From positions 1-37,715 of the forward strand of contig CAJXUB010000019.1 of the NCBI GenBank assembly GCA_913061125.1: DNA of 37,715 bases. Reading direction: 5' to 3'. Of this stretch, positions 8,080-15,560 are shown one piece after another (position 1 is the stretch's first letter; every line of letters starts with the position of its first letter). The notes beneath the pieces are model-generated. The model was given only the letters and a program-made list of their open reading frames with translations. It made no database searches and had not been told where the DNA came from. The DNA is from an uncultured Flavobacteriaceae bacterium (GTDB lineage: Bacteria > Bacteroidota > Bacteroidia > Flavobacteriales > Flavobacteriaceae). A program made the translations under genes and the position numbers.

Positions 8080-8397
8080 TTACAACAAGGCGTCGATGGC
8101 ATCGGTATAGGTTGCCTTTGGGGCAACACCAACCTGACGGCCCACCACTTCACCATTTTGAAAAACTAAAACAGTGGGGATGTTTCGAACCCCATATTTT
8201 GCGGCAAATTCCTGATTGGCATCAACATCAACTTTCCCAACAACGGCCTTGTCGGCATATTCGGTACTGATTTCGTCAATGATAGGGCCCACCATGCGGC
8301 AGGGGCCACACCACGCAGCCCAAAAATCGACCATGACGGGTTTATCGCTTTTCAATACGGTTTCTTCAAAATTCGAATCTGTTATTTCTAGTGCCAT
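8080..8397 (-). CDS. trxA: Thioredoxin
   Basis: A 105-residue cytoplasmic thioredoxin, full length for the family, with no signal peptide. The active site is WCGPC at residues 29-33, preceded by the beta strand VMVDFWAAW. The conserved cis-Pro segment is NIPTVLVFQNG. It reduces disulfides in substrate proteins such as ribonucleotide reductase and peroxiredoxins, using electrons from thioredoxin reductase. It lies 102 nt downstream of dnaE on the same strand, with its own putative promoter in the gap and a strong terminator after it, so it probably forms a separate short transcript. ATG start. Confidence 0.97.
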   Translation of the reverse strand: MALEITDSNFEETVLKSDKPVMVDFWAAWCGPCRMVGPIIDEISTEYADKAVVGKVDVDANQEFAAKYGVRNIPTVLVFQNGEVVGRQVGVAPKATYTDAIDALL

Positions 8398-8419
8398 AGG
8401 TTTAGGTTTTATATATCTA

Positions 8420-8427
8420 CAAATTTA
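8420..8427 (-). promoter_or_regulatory. Putative trxA -7 box (TAAATTTG)
   Basis: The minus strand reads TAAATTTG in the dnaE-trxA gap, 22 nt before the trxA ATG. No TTG is found at normal -33 spacing, so it is a motif match only. Confidence 0.4.
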
Positions 8428-8499
8428 ATTAAATTTTTCTGTTTCTTTAGAGATTAAATATTGGTTTTTACTATTTCAGAATTAATAAAAATAATGGGG

Positions 8500-11400
8500 T
8501 CAATTGAGTTTGTAAAACACGTCTTGAAATTCCAATTCAGTCAGTAATTCTTGCGATATTTTGACCTTTTGTTTCCTGCTTTTTAATTCTACTTTAATAG
8601 CATCATCGTCATCATAAACAATAAAATTCAAATTGTGTTTCCCCTGGTGAGATCGCAATAAATCTTTAATATTCTGTATTTTTTCTTTAGATAATGTCTT
8701 GATATTCAGCTGAATAGATAGTTTTTTCGCATAGGTATCCATCACATCATGCAACAGCTGAAAGTTGTTAAATTGCAGTCGTGGCTCCCCTTTTTTTCCA
8801 GTCTCTCGATTCATCCAACCTTCGCGAACAAAAGCGCGGATGTAAACAAAATTATTAAGCATCAAAAAATGCTTGAATTTTAGGTACTCTTCACCAAAAA
8901 TTCTAAATTCATGGCTGTTGCTGTAGTCCTCGACCGTAAAACTGGCCCAACCTTTTCCCTGACGGCTCACGCGGTGCTGAACATCGGTGACCACACCCCC
9001 AAAAGTAATTTCTTTGTTAATCAATGGGGTCATGTTTCCAAAAACAGAAACTGTGGCGTTGCAAAAATTTTCCATTTCAATTTTGAAATCGTCCAGCGGA
9101 TGTCCCGAAATATAAATCCCAACCACCTCTTTCTCTCGGGCCAATTTTTCCATGGTTCCCCATGCGTCGGTAGGTGGAAGCTCGGGCTCTGGAAATTGAA
9201 TTTCACTACTTTCTCCAAATAAACTGACCTGTGCGGAGTTTTGATTGTCCTGAAATTTATGTGCGTATTTTATGGTTTTTTCTAAAAAGGTAATCCCATC
9301 GCCTTCGTCGTGAAAATACTGAGCGCGATGGGTGTTAATAAAACAATCGAAACTGCCTGCGTTGGCCAAATTTTCAAACGCTTTTTTGTTGGCAGCCCGC
9401 AAATCAATTCGTTTGGCAAAGTCAAAAATTGAGCGGTATGCACCCTCTTTTTTTCGTTGCTCAACAATGGTTTTCACTGCACCATGCCCTACCCCTTTTA
9501 TGGCCCCCATACCAAAGCGGATGGCGTTGTCTTTATTGACCGAAAACTTATAATAACTTTCGTTAACATCTGGACCTAAAACGGTGAGTTTCATGCGCTT
9601 AGCCTCTTCCATAAAAAAGGTGACTTGTTTGATGTCGTTCATATTATTGGACAGCACTGCTGCCATGTATTCTGCCGGATAGTGCGCCTTTAAATATGCC
9701 GTTTGATATGCAATCCAAGCGTAGCAGGTCGAGTGGGATTTGTTGAACGCATAACTGGCAAATTTTTCCCAATCGGTCCAAATTTTTTCCAATTGTTCTG
9801 GATTTAATCCCTTGGCACTGGCCTGGTTAATGAATTTGGGTTTCATTTTATCCAGTACCGCTTTTTGTTTTTTGCCCATTGCTTTTCGCAGAACATCGGC
9901 TTCACCCTTGGTAAAATCGGCGAGTTTTTGAGATAACAGCATCACTTGCTCTTGATAGACTGTAATGCCATAGGTTTCCTTAAGATAGTCTTCCATTTCT
10001 GGGAGGTCGTAGGTAATTTCTTCCTCGCCTTGTTTCCGACGAATAAAACTGGGGATGTACTCCAATGGCCCAGGTCTGTATAGGGCATTCATTGCTATTA
10101 AATCACCAAAAACCGTTGGCTTCAAATCGCGCATGTGTTTTTGCATTCCTGGGGATTCGTACTGAAAAATTCCAACCGTTTCTCCACGTTGAAACAGTTC
10201 GTAAGTGGCTGAATCGTCCAGTGGAAATTGCTCCGGGTCAAGTTCGATGCCATGCTTGGCTTTAACTATTTTAACAGTATCCTTAATTAACGTTAAGGTT
10301 TTTAATCCCAAAAAATCCATCTTCAACAGTCCCGCATCTTCCACCACAGCATTGTCAAATTGTGTCACATACAATTCGGAATCTTTGGCGGTGGCAATGG
10401 GCACATAATTTGTGATATCTCCTGGTGTGATGATGACCCCACAGGCGTGAATCCCTGTATTTCTAAGCGATCCTTCAAGAACTTTGGCCTGATTGACGGT
10501 TTCGGCTTCCAAATCATCGCCCTCAGAAATGTTCAATAACTGGTTGATGAGTTCCATGTCCTCAGCTCTAAATTTTTGGCGCAATACTTTTTCTTCAACC
10601 CCAAAAATTTTGTTCAACTTGGACATGTTGGGTACCAGTTTGGCAATCCGATCGGCATCGCCAAGAGGTAAATCCAACACGCGAGCCGTATCTCTGATGG
10701 ACGACTTGGCCGCCATGGTCCCGTAGGTGATGATTTGTGCCACCTGATTAGAGCCGTATTTATTGATGACATACTCCATTACTTTTCCTCGACCTTCATC
10801 GTCAAAATCAATATCAATATCGGGCATGCTGATACGGTCGGGATTCAAAAAACGCTCAAAAAGAAGATCGTATTTTATGGGGTCAATATTGGTAATCCAC
10901 AAGCAATAGGCCACAACCGAACCTGCTGCTGAACCGCGCCCTGGGCCAACGGAAACTCCCATGTTGCGGGCTTCGCGAATAAAATCTTCTACAATTAAAA
11001 AATAGCCGGGATAACCGGTATTTTCTATGGTTTTTAACTCAAAATCAATCCGATCTTTAATCGCTTCAGTGAGGGTATCATAACGCTTTTTGGCACCTTC
11101 GTAAGTAAGGTGGCGTAAGTAGGCATTTTCGCCCTGTTTGGCGCCAGAGGTCTCATCGTCTGAATTGGTAAACTCCTGTGGGATGTCAAATTTTGGAAGC
11201 AACACATCGCGAGCCAACTCAAATGGTTCGATTTTATCAACCAAATCTTTCATATTCAGAATGGCCTCTGGCACATCGTTAAATAGATTTTTCATGGCGT
11301 CGGCACTTTTGAAATAGTACTCTTGATTGGGCAATCCGTAGCGGTAGCCACGACCACGACCGATGGGGGTCGCTTGCTTTTCGCCGTCCTTTACACACAA

Positions 11401-12885
11401 CAAAATATCGTGGGCGTTGGCTTCTGTTTGGTCAATGTAATAAGTGTTGTTTGTGGCAATGAGTTTGATTTGGTGTTTTTTAGAAAATTCCATCAAAACG
11501 GGGTTCACTCGATTTTCATCCTCTTGCCCGTGGCGCATTATTTCGAGATAAAAATCATCTCCAAATTGGGATGTCCACCACATTAGGGCTTCTTCGGCTT
11601 GTTTTTCGCCCACGTTTAAAACTTTTGAAGGGACTTCGCCGTACAGATTTCCAGAGAGTACAATCAAGTTATCCTTGTATCGCTCTACAATATTTCGGTC
11701 AATTCGCGGTACATAATAAAATCCATCTGTATAGGCCAACGAGGACATTTTGACCAAATTTTGATAGCCCTTTTTGTTTTTAGCTAAAAATACAATCTGA
11801 TATCCGTTGTCTTTAAAAGACTTATTGGTGTGGTCTTCACAAACAAAAAACTCGCAGCCCACAATGGGGGTTATGGGCTTTTGATGAAAATCCTCTCCTT
11901 CTGATTCAGCAGCCGCTTTTCGTTGGTCTAGGGTTTTATTATGAGTGCCAATTTCTTTCACGAAATGGAAGGCCCCCATCAGGTTGCCGTGGTCGGTAAG
12001 CGCCACAGCAGGCATCCCAGCACTGGCCGTCGCTTGAACCAATTTTTTAATGCTGATGGTGGATTGTAAAATTGAAAATTGAGAATGATTGTGCAGATGA
12101 ACTACGGGGGCATCTTTGAGTTGATCGGGTAATTGTTCAGAAGTGGTGGTTGGGGGCTTTGGCGGTTGTTTTGTTTGGGATTGTTGTGCTACCTTTTCGG
12201 AAGCTGCTTTAAGGTTAACATGCACAAGTCCTAATGCATCAATTGGGGTTGGATGTTCGTCTTGAAAGGTTTTTAGATAGTCTGAATTTGCTTTAAGTTG
12301 TTCATTTGAAAACGTCCCTCGGCGTAGCAGTTCCAAAAAACAACGGGTGGTGGCCTCCACATCGGCGGTGGCATTGTGGGCTTCGGCAAAAGGGGTGTCA
12401 AATAAATACTGATGCAGCTCCGTGAGTGTGGGCAATTTAAACTTTCCGCCACGCCCACCGGGCAATTGGCACAAGCTGGCAGTGATTTCGGTACAGGTAT
12501 CCAACACAGGAAGGCCGTTGAGGGGTGTTTCTACCTGCATTCGATAGAACTCACAACCCATAATATTCAGGTCAAATCCTACGTTTTGTCCCACAACGAA
12601 TTGAGCTTTGGCCAGGGCAGAATTAAACGCCTCCAGCACCGTCATTAGCGGAACACCTTCGGCTTGAGCCAGGGCGGTTGATATGCCATGAATTTTTTCG
12701 GAATCGTAGGGAATATTAAAATCGTCTGGTCGAATTAAATAATCGTGATGCTCGATACACCGCCCCATGGCGTCATGAAGTTGCCATGCAATTTGCACAC
12801 AACGGGGCCAGTTGTTGGTGTCCGACAGGGGGGCATCCCAGCGTTTTGGAAGGCCTGTGGTTTCGGTATCAAAGATTAAATACAT
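8500..12885 (-). CDS. dnaE: DNA polymerase III alpha subunit with fused N-terminal 3'-5' exonuclease domain
   Basis: This is the replicative polymerase (1461 residues), about 300 longer than E. coli DnaE. Residues 1-190 form a DnaQ-like proofreading exonuclease: Exo I is FDTETTG (Asp6, Glu8), Exo II is NVGFDLNIM, and Exo III has HNATADVEAT. A low-complexity, Pro/Thr-rich linker (about 210-255) leads to a PHP domain from about 262 (HLHNHSQFS, LTDHG). The PHP site looks partly decayed: TNNTYY occurs where active PHP domains have TNDVHY. The polymerase core has catalytic aspartates in PDIDIDFDD (about 687-696) and YRPGPL (about 933). An OB fold follows near 1290. The fused exonuclease probably supplies proofreading in cis. 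ATG start; trxA lies downstream. Confidence 0.97.
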   Translation of the reverse strand: MYLIFDTETTGLPKRWDAPLSDTNNWPRCVQIAWQLHDAMGRCIEHHDYLIRPDDFNIPYDSEKIHGISTALAQAEGVPLMTVLEAFNSALAKAQFVVGQNVGFDLNIMGCEFYRMQVETPLNGLPVLDTCTEITASLCQLPGGRGGKFKLPTLTELHQYLFDTPFAEAHNATADVEATTRCFLELLRRGTFSNEQLKANSDYLKTFQDEHPTPIDALGLVHVNLKAASEKVAQQSQTKQPPKPPTTTSEQLPDQLKDAPVVHLHNHSQFSILQSTISIKKLVQATASAGMPAVALTDHGNLMGAFHFVKEIGTHNKTLDQRKAAAESEGEDFHQKPITPIVGCEFFVCEDHTNKSFKDNGYQIVFLAKNKKGYQNLVKMSSLAYTDGFYYVPRIDRNIVERYKDNLIVLSGNLYGEVPSKVLNVGEKQAEEALMWWTSQFGDDFYLEIMRHGQEDENRVNPVLMEFSKKHQIKLIATNNTYYIDQTEANAHDILLCVKDGEKQATPIGRGRGYRYGLPNQEYYFKSADAMKNLFNDVPEAILNMKDLVDKIEPFELARDVLLPKFDIPQEFTNSDDETSGAKQGENAYLRHLTYEGAKKRYDTLTEAIKDRIDFELKTIENTGYPGYFLIVEDFIREARNMGVSVGPGRGSAAGSVVAYCLWITNIDPIKYDLLFERFLNPDRISMPDIDIDFDDEGRGKVMEYVINKYGSNQVAQIITYGTMAAKSSIRDTARVLDLPLGDADRIAKLVPNMSKLNKIFGVEEKVLRQKFRAEDMELINQLLNISEGDDLEAETVNQAKVLEGSLRNTGIHACGVIITPGDITNYVPIATAKDSELYVTQFDNAVVEDAGLLKMDFLGLKTLTLIKDTVKIVKAKHGIELDPEQFPLDDSATYELFQRGETVGIFQYESPGMQKHMRDLKPTVFGDLIAMNALYRPGPLEYIPSFIRRKQGEEEITYDLPEMEDYLKETYGITVYQEQVMLLSQKLADFTKGEADVLRKAMGKKQKAVLDKMKPKFINQASAKGLNPEQLEKIWTDWEKFASYAFNKSHSTCYAWIAYQTAYLKAHYPAEYMAAVLSNNMNDIKQVTFFMEEAKRMKLTVLGPDVNESYYKFSVNKDNAIRFGMGAIKGVGHGAVKTIVEQRKKEGAYRSIFDFAKRIDLRAANKKAFENLANAGSFDCFINTHRAQYFHDEGDGITFLEKTIKYAHKFQDNQNSAQVSLFGESSEIQFPEPELPPTDAWGTMEKLAREKEVVGIYISGHPLDDFKIEMENFCNATVSVFGNMTPLINKEITFGGVVTDVQHRVSRQGKGWASFTVEDYSNSHEFRIFGEEYLKFKHFLMLNNFVYIRAFVREGWMNRETGKKGEPRLQFNNFQLLHDVMDTYAKKLSIQLNIKTLSKEKIQNIKDLLRSHQGKHNLNFIVYDDDDAIKVELKSRKQKVKISQELLTELEFQDVFYKLN

Positions 12886-13193
12886 GGCAAAATTTTGTGC
12901 TTAAAATAGAACTTTAAATATAGGACTATTTTTCAGATTAATGATTTTGATTTTATGGGGAGTTATGAACAATAAAAAATGCTCTGCTTTTTTAAATGGT
13001 CTTAAAAATGTGACTTTTTAAATATAGACTTGTCTGAATTAGTGACGGGGAGATTTTGTTCAACTGAAAATTAAAAACCTCTAAGGTATTGATTAAGAAA
13101 AGTTCTTTAAAATATCCCAAAATGAGACACACTAAATTTTAAAAATATAAAATACGCAATGTGTGTATTCATTAGTTGGTTGTAAGCTAAAAA
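12886..13193 (+). other. Intergenic region between dnaE and the small membrane protein gene
   Basis: About 308 nt, strongly AT-rich, with no convincing ORF, tRNA or terminator. The left part must hold the dnaE promoter; boxes there (TATATTTA, CTATTTTA on the minus strand) only approximate TAnnTTTG. The right end, about 13155-13193, is less AT-biased and leads into the plus-strand gene. I see no repeat or attachment site. Confidence 0.5.
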
Positions 13194-13592
13194 ATGAAAC
13201 CGAAAATTATTTCAAATATATTTGTTGGACTTGGATTAGGAATTGCTACTATAATATTACATTCTACACTAACCGAAACGAGAGGATTAGAACTAACGTC
13301 GTCTCTTTTGGTGCTTATTGGCTCAGTTTATTACGGATTTGCATTATTGAGTAAGCATAAAAAAGCAATGGTAATTGAAATTATAGTTGCTTCAGTATTT
13401 GTAATAATTGGAATATTGGGACTTTGGATATCGCCTTGGTTTGTGATAATTGGGTTGTTTTTACACGGACTCTGGGATATTGCGCACCACAATCCATCTA
13501 ATGAACTAGTGCAGATACCTCAATGGTATGTTCCATTCTGTGCAACTTATGACTGGACAATTGCAATCTATATGATATTTATTTACTTGTAA
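13194..13592 (+). CDS. Small integral membrane protein, DUF6010-like
   Basis: A 132-residue protein with about four hydrophobic segments (near residues 7-22, 35-50, 57-85 and 118-131). Between the third and fourth is a conserved-looking polar stretch HGLWDIAHHNPSN, then a Trp/Tyr/Cys-containing segment (QWYVPFCATYDW). The HGLWD-HH pattern recalls DUF6010, but I assign this from memory and only tentatively. No function can be stated. The gene sits alone between dnaE and rpsP, in DNA that looks more AT-rich than its neighbours, which may indicate a later insertion. ATG start; no clear ribosome-binding site or terminator. Confidence 0.6.
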   Translation: MKPKIISNIFVGLGLGIATIILHSTLTETRGLELTSSLLVLIGSVYYGFALLSKHKKAMVIEIIVASVFVIIGILGLWISPWFVIIGLFLHGLWDIAHHNPSNELVQIPQWYVPFCATYDWTIAIYMIFIYL

Positions 13593-13721
13593 TAAGGAAA
13601 TTATCAAAATGAATAAAAAAGCAGGAAACAAGAACTATTAATCAATTTGGTTTTGCACGACACCAAAATAAAAGCATCAATAATTAGCTATAAATTGTAC
13701 CAAGAAATCAAAGAAAAAAAA

Positions 13722-14195
13722 CTATTCCCCCGTAGTAAACTGTAAATTATAAAACACCCCTTCAGAAAAATTCATGTATTTCGTCCCAGTGCTGTCGTAG
13801 GAATTAAAATAAAACGTCCCTCTTAAGGTTTTATTTTCAGCATTAATCGCATCAATAGTCACTTTTCCGTCCCCCAAATACACAGGGTATTCATTTCCAT
13901 TATTTTGCGTGGAATAGGTGGTATTTAATTCGGTGTAAGTGATGGTCGCTAGTTGACCCTCACCCAGAGGATATTCCCCAACCGTAGCCGAAGGCAAACT
14001 AATAATTACCGTACCAAAACCATCGCTTCCAGAAAGATTTAAAATTCCTGTGGTTTGTAAAGTAGCCGTCCTTGTTGTGGCACGCCAAATTTCGTCGCCA
14101 TGACGAAGCCCTTGAAGTGTAGGGTTACTGGTTTGGATGTCGTCCTGACATCCGAAAAGCGTTATGATAGCAACGAAGTAGAGAAAATTTTTCAT
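13722..14195 (-). CDS. Putative lipoprotein, DUF6252-like
   Basis: A 157-residue protein with a lipoprotein signal peptide: a hydrophobic stretch ending in LFGC (lipid-modified Cys16). It is followed by QDD, an acidic start resembling the Bacteroidota lipoprotein export signal, which directs lipoproteins to the cell surface. The rest is predicted beta-rich, with a motif order (LNLSGSDGFGTVIISLP; LGDGKVTIDAINAENKTLRGTFYF) like the DUF6252 family of flavobacterial lipoproteins, whose function is unknown. It is convergent with the small membrane protein gene and divergent from rpsP. No terminator or promoter is clear. Confidence 0.65.
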   Translation of the reverse strand: MKNFLYFVAIITLFGCQDDIQTSNPTLQGLRHGDEIWRATTRTATLQTTGILNLSGSDGFGTVIISLPSATVGEYPLGEGQLATITYTELNTTYSTQNNGNEYPVYLGDGKVTIDAINAENKTLRGTFYFNSYDSTGTKYMNFSEGVFYNLQFTTGE

Positions 14196-14289
14196 AGAAC
14201 CTCAGGTGTAATGATTCAGATAATTTTTATTCTGTGAGTAATCAAAAATATAAAAAATAAATGAATGTTTTTGAAACAAAAAAATATAC

Positions 14290-14297
14290 TATATTTG
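14290..14297 (+). promoter_or_regulatory. Putative rpsP -7 box (TATATTTG)
   Basis: TATATTTG is an exact TAnnTTTG match, with a TTTG 16 nt upstream (14270-14273), slightly short of the ideal 19 nt. The ATG lies at 14343, leaving a leader of about 40 nt that contains a small hairpin. Confidence 0.6.
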
Positions 14298-14313
14298 CCG
14301 CTCATTAATAATC

Positions 14314-14328
14314 GGGGTCGAGAACCCC
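14314..14328 (+). promoter_or_regulatory. Leader hairpin upstream of rpsP
   Basis: GGGGT-cgaga-ACCCC is a 5-bp GC-rich stem with a 5-nt loop in the predicted rpsP leader, ending 14 nt before the ATG. It stands out in very AT-rich surroundings. A role in autoregulation of the ribosomal protein is possible but unproven. Confidence 0.4.
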
Positions 14329-14342
14329 ACAAATTAATTTTT

Positions 14343-14852
14343 ATGCCTGTAAAACTAAGATTACAACGACACGGAAAAAAAGGAAAACCATTTTATTGGA
14401 TTGTTGCGGCCGATTCGCGCGCCAAAAGAGATGGTCGTTTTCTTGAAAAATTAGGAACTTACAATCCCAACACCAATCCAGCTCAAATTGACATCAATAT
14501 TGATAGTGCTGTGCAATGGTTGGAAAATGGTGCACAACCCACCGATACCACTCGAGCAATATTATCGCACGAAGGCGTTTTGTTAAAGAAACACTTAGCT
14601 GGTGGTGTAAAAAAAGGCGCTCTAACAGAAGAGCAAGCCGAAGAGAAATTTCAAGCTTGGATCACTGAAAAGCAAGCTAAAGTGGACGCCAAAAAGTCCG
14701 ACATCCAGAAAGCCAAAGATGCTCAAGCGGCCAAAGCCCTTGAAGCTGAAAAAGCGGCAAACGAAGCCCGAATTGCTGCGGCTGCTCCTGCTGTTGAGGA
14801 AGCCGAAACAGAAGCTCCAGAAGCTGCTGAGGGCGCTGGAGAAGAAGAATAA
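14343..14852 (+). CDS. rpsP: 30S ribosomal protein S16 with long Ala/Glu/Lys-rich C-terminal extension
   Basis: A small-subunit ribosomal protein of 169 residues from the ATG at 14343. The conserved S16 N-terminus ([20 protein letters not shown]) starts here, so the upstream open frame to 14265 is rejected. The S16 core occupies roughly residues 1-85; bacterial S16 usually has only 80-90 residues. The remaining 80 or so residues are low complexity: first Lys/Ala helical repeats, then an Ala/Glu-rich acidic tail ending in GAGEEE. Extended S16 proteins of this kind occur in Flavobacteriia. rimM follows, as in many bacteria, but a terminator-like hairpin lies between them. S16 is needed for 30S assembly. 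Confidence 0.97.
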   Translation: MPVKLRLQRHGKKGKPFYWIVAADSRAKRDGRFLEKLGTYNPNTNPAQIDINIDSAVQWLENGAQPTDTTRAILSHEGVLLKKHLAGGVKKGALTEEQAEEKFQAWITEKQAKVDAKKSDIQKAKDAQAAKALEAEKAANEARIAAAAPAVEEAETEAPEAAEGAGEEE

Positions 14853-14858
14853 ATTATT

Positions 14859-14866
14859 TATTTTTG
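14859..14866 (+). promoter_or_regulatory. Putative rimM -7 box (TATTTTTG)
   Basis: TATTTTTG matches TAnnTTTG, starting 7 nt after the rpsP stop. If used, transcription would begin near 14871-14873, placing the following hairpin at the extreme 5' end of the rimM mRNA. Confidence 0.45.
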
Positions 14867-14873
14867 TACCTTT

Positions 14874-14904
14874 AAACCTGACCAAAGCGGTCAGGTTTTT
14901 TTTT
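14874..14904 (+). terminator. Terminator-like hairpin between rpsP and rimM
   Basis: CCTGACC (14877-14883), loop AAAGC, GGTCAGG (14889-14895), then nine T. The flanking AAA/TTT extend the stem to 10 bp. This is a strong intrinsic terminator in form. The T tract ends only 7 nt before the rimM ATG, so it may instead attenuate or shape rimM expression. Confidence 0.88.
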
Positions 14905-14911
14905 GAATTTC

Positions 14912-15439
14912 ATGAACAAAAAGGATTGTTTTTTTCTGGGTAAAATCGTCAAAAAATACAGCTTTAAAGGCGAACTTTTGATCAAATTAGATACCGATCA
15001 GCCCGAACTGTATGATGCCATGGACGCTGTATTTTTGAATTTTAACAACCGTTTACTTCCCTTTTTTATTGAAACTTCTAAATTACACAAAACCAACCTT
15101 TTACGGGTCAAATTTGAAGGTGTTGACACGGAAAAAGATGCCGAAGAACTGCTGAAATTGGAAGTTTACTTACCCCTGGAATTATTGCCGAAATTGGACG
15201 GAAATACCTTTTACTACCACGAGGTAATTGGGTTTACCATTACGGACAAAACCCATGGCATAATAGGCCAACTCAAAAGCATTAATGACGCCACAGCTCA
15301 GGCCCTGTTCGAAATTGATTATAACGGTTCAGAAATACTAATTCCTATCCATGACGAATTTATCATCCGAGTGGACCGTACCCAAAAAATTATAGAAGTC
15401 GAAACACCACCGGGATTAATTGATTTGTACTTAAATTAG
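14912..15439 (+). CDS. rimM: Ribosome maturation factor RimM
   Basis: A 175-residue chaperone for 30S subunit assembly that binds S19 and helps mature the 16S rRNA head. The N-terminal RimM barrel opens FFLGKIVKKYSFKGELLIKL, close to the family pattern. The C-terminal PRC-type barrel includes FYYHEVIGF, the GIIGQLKSI region and ILIPIHDEFI. I place the start at ATG 14912; a TTG three codons upstream would lie inside the T tract of the hairpin. Pairing with rpsP is classical, but trmD and rplS, usual partners in many bacteria, are absent here. Next is a gcdH-like gene with its own putative promoter. Confidence 0.95.
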   Translation: MNKKDCFFLGKIVKKYSFKGELLIKLDTDQPELYDAMDAVFLNFNNRLLPFFIETSKLHKTNLLRVKFEGVDTEKDAEELLKLEVYLPLELLPKLDGNTFYYHEVIGFTITDKTHGIIGQLKSINDATAQALFEIDYNGSEILIPIHDEFIIRVDRTQKIIEVETPPGLIDLYLN

Positions 15440-15487
15440 AAGGGAATAAATTTTTGTAGAAATTCTATAATTAACCAAATTTATAAG

Positions 15488-15495
15488 TAAATTTG
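15488..15495 (+). promoter_or_regulatory. Putative -7 box for the gcdH-like gene (TAAATTTG)
   Basis: TAAATTTG matches TAnnTTTG and lies 65 nt before the ATG at 15561. No good -33 element is seen, so confidence is modest. Confidence 0.4.
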
Positions 15496-15560
15496 TGGAT
15501 ATGAATCCAATTCTCAGTTGATATTTCATCGATAAATAAAAATAACCAAAACTTTTATTT

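Noticed and set aside
7954-8428. Several plus-strand ORFs opposite trxA and DUF58
   Set aside because: They are antisense shadows of clearly recognisable trxA and DUF58 coding sequence.
13163-13354. Alternative plus-strand ORF over the start of the small membrane protein gene
   Set aside because: It has no domain or membrane pattern and overlaps a better-supported frame starting at 13194.
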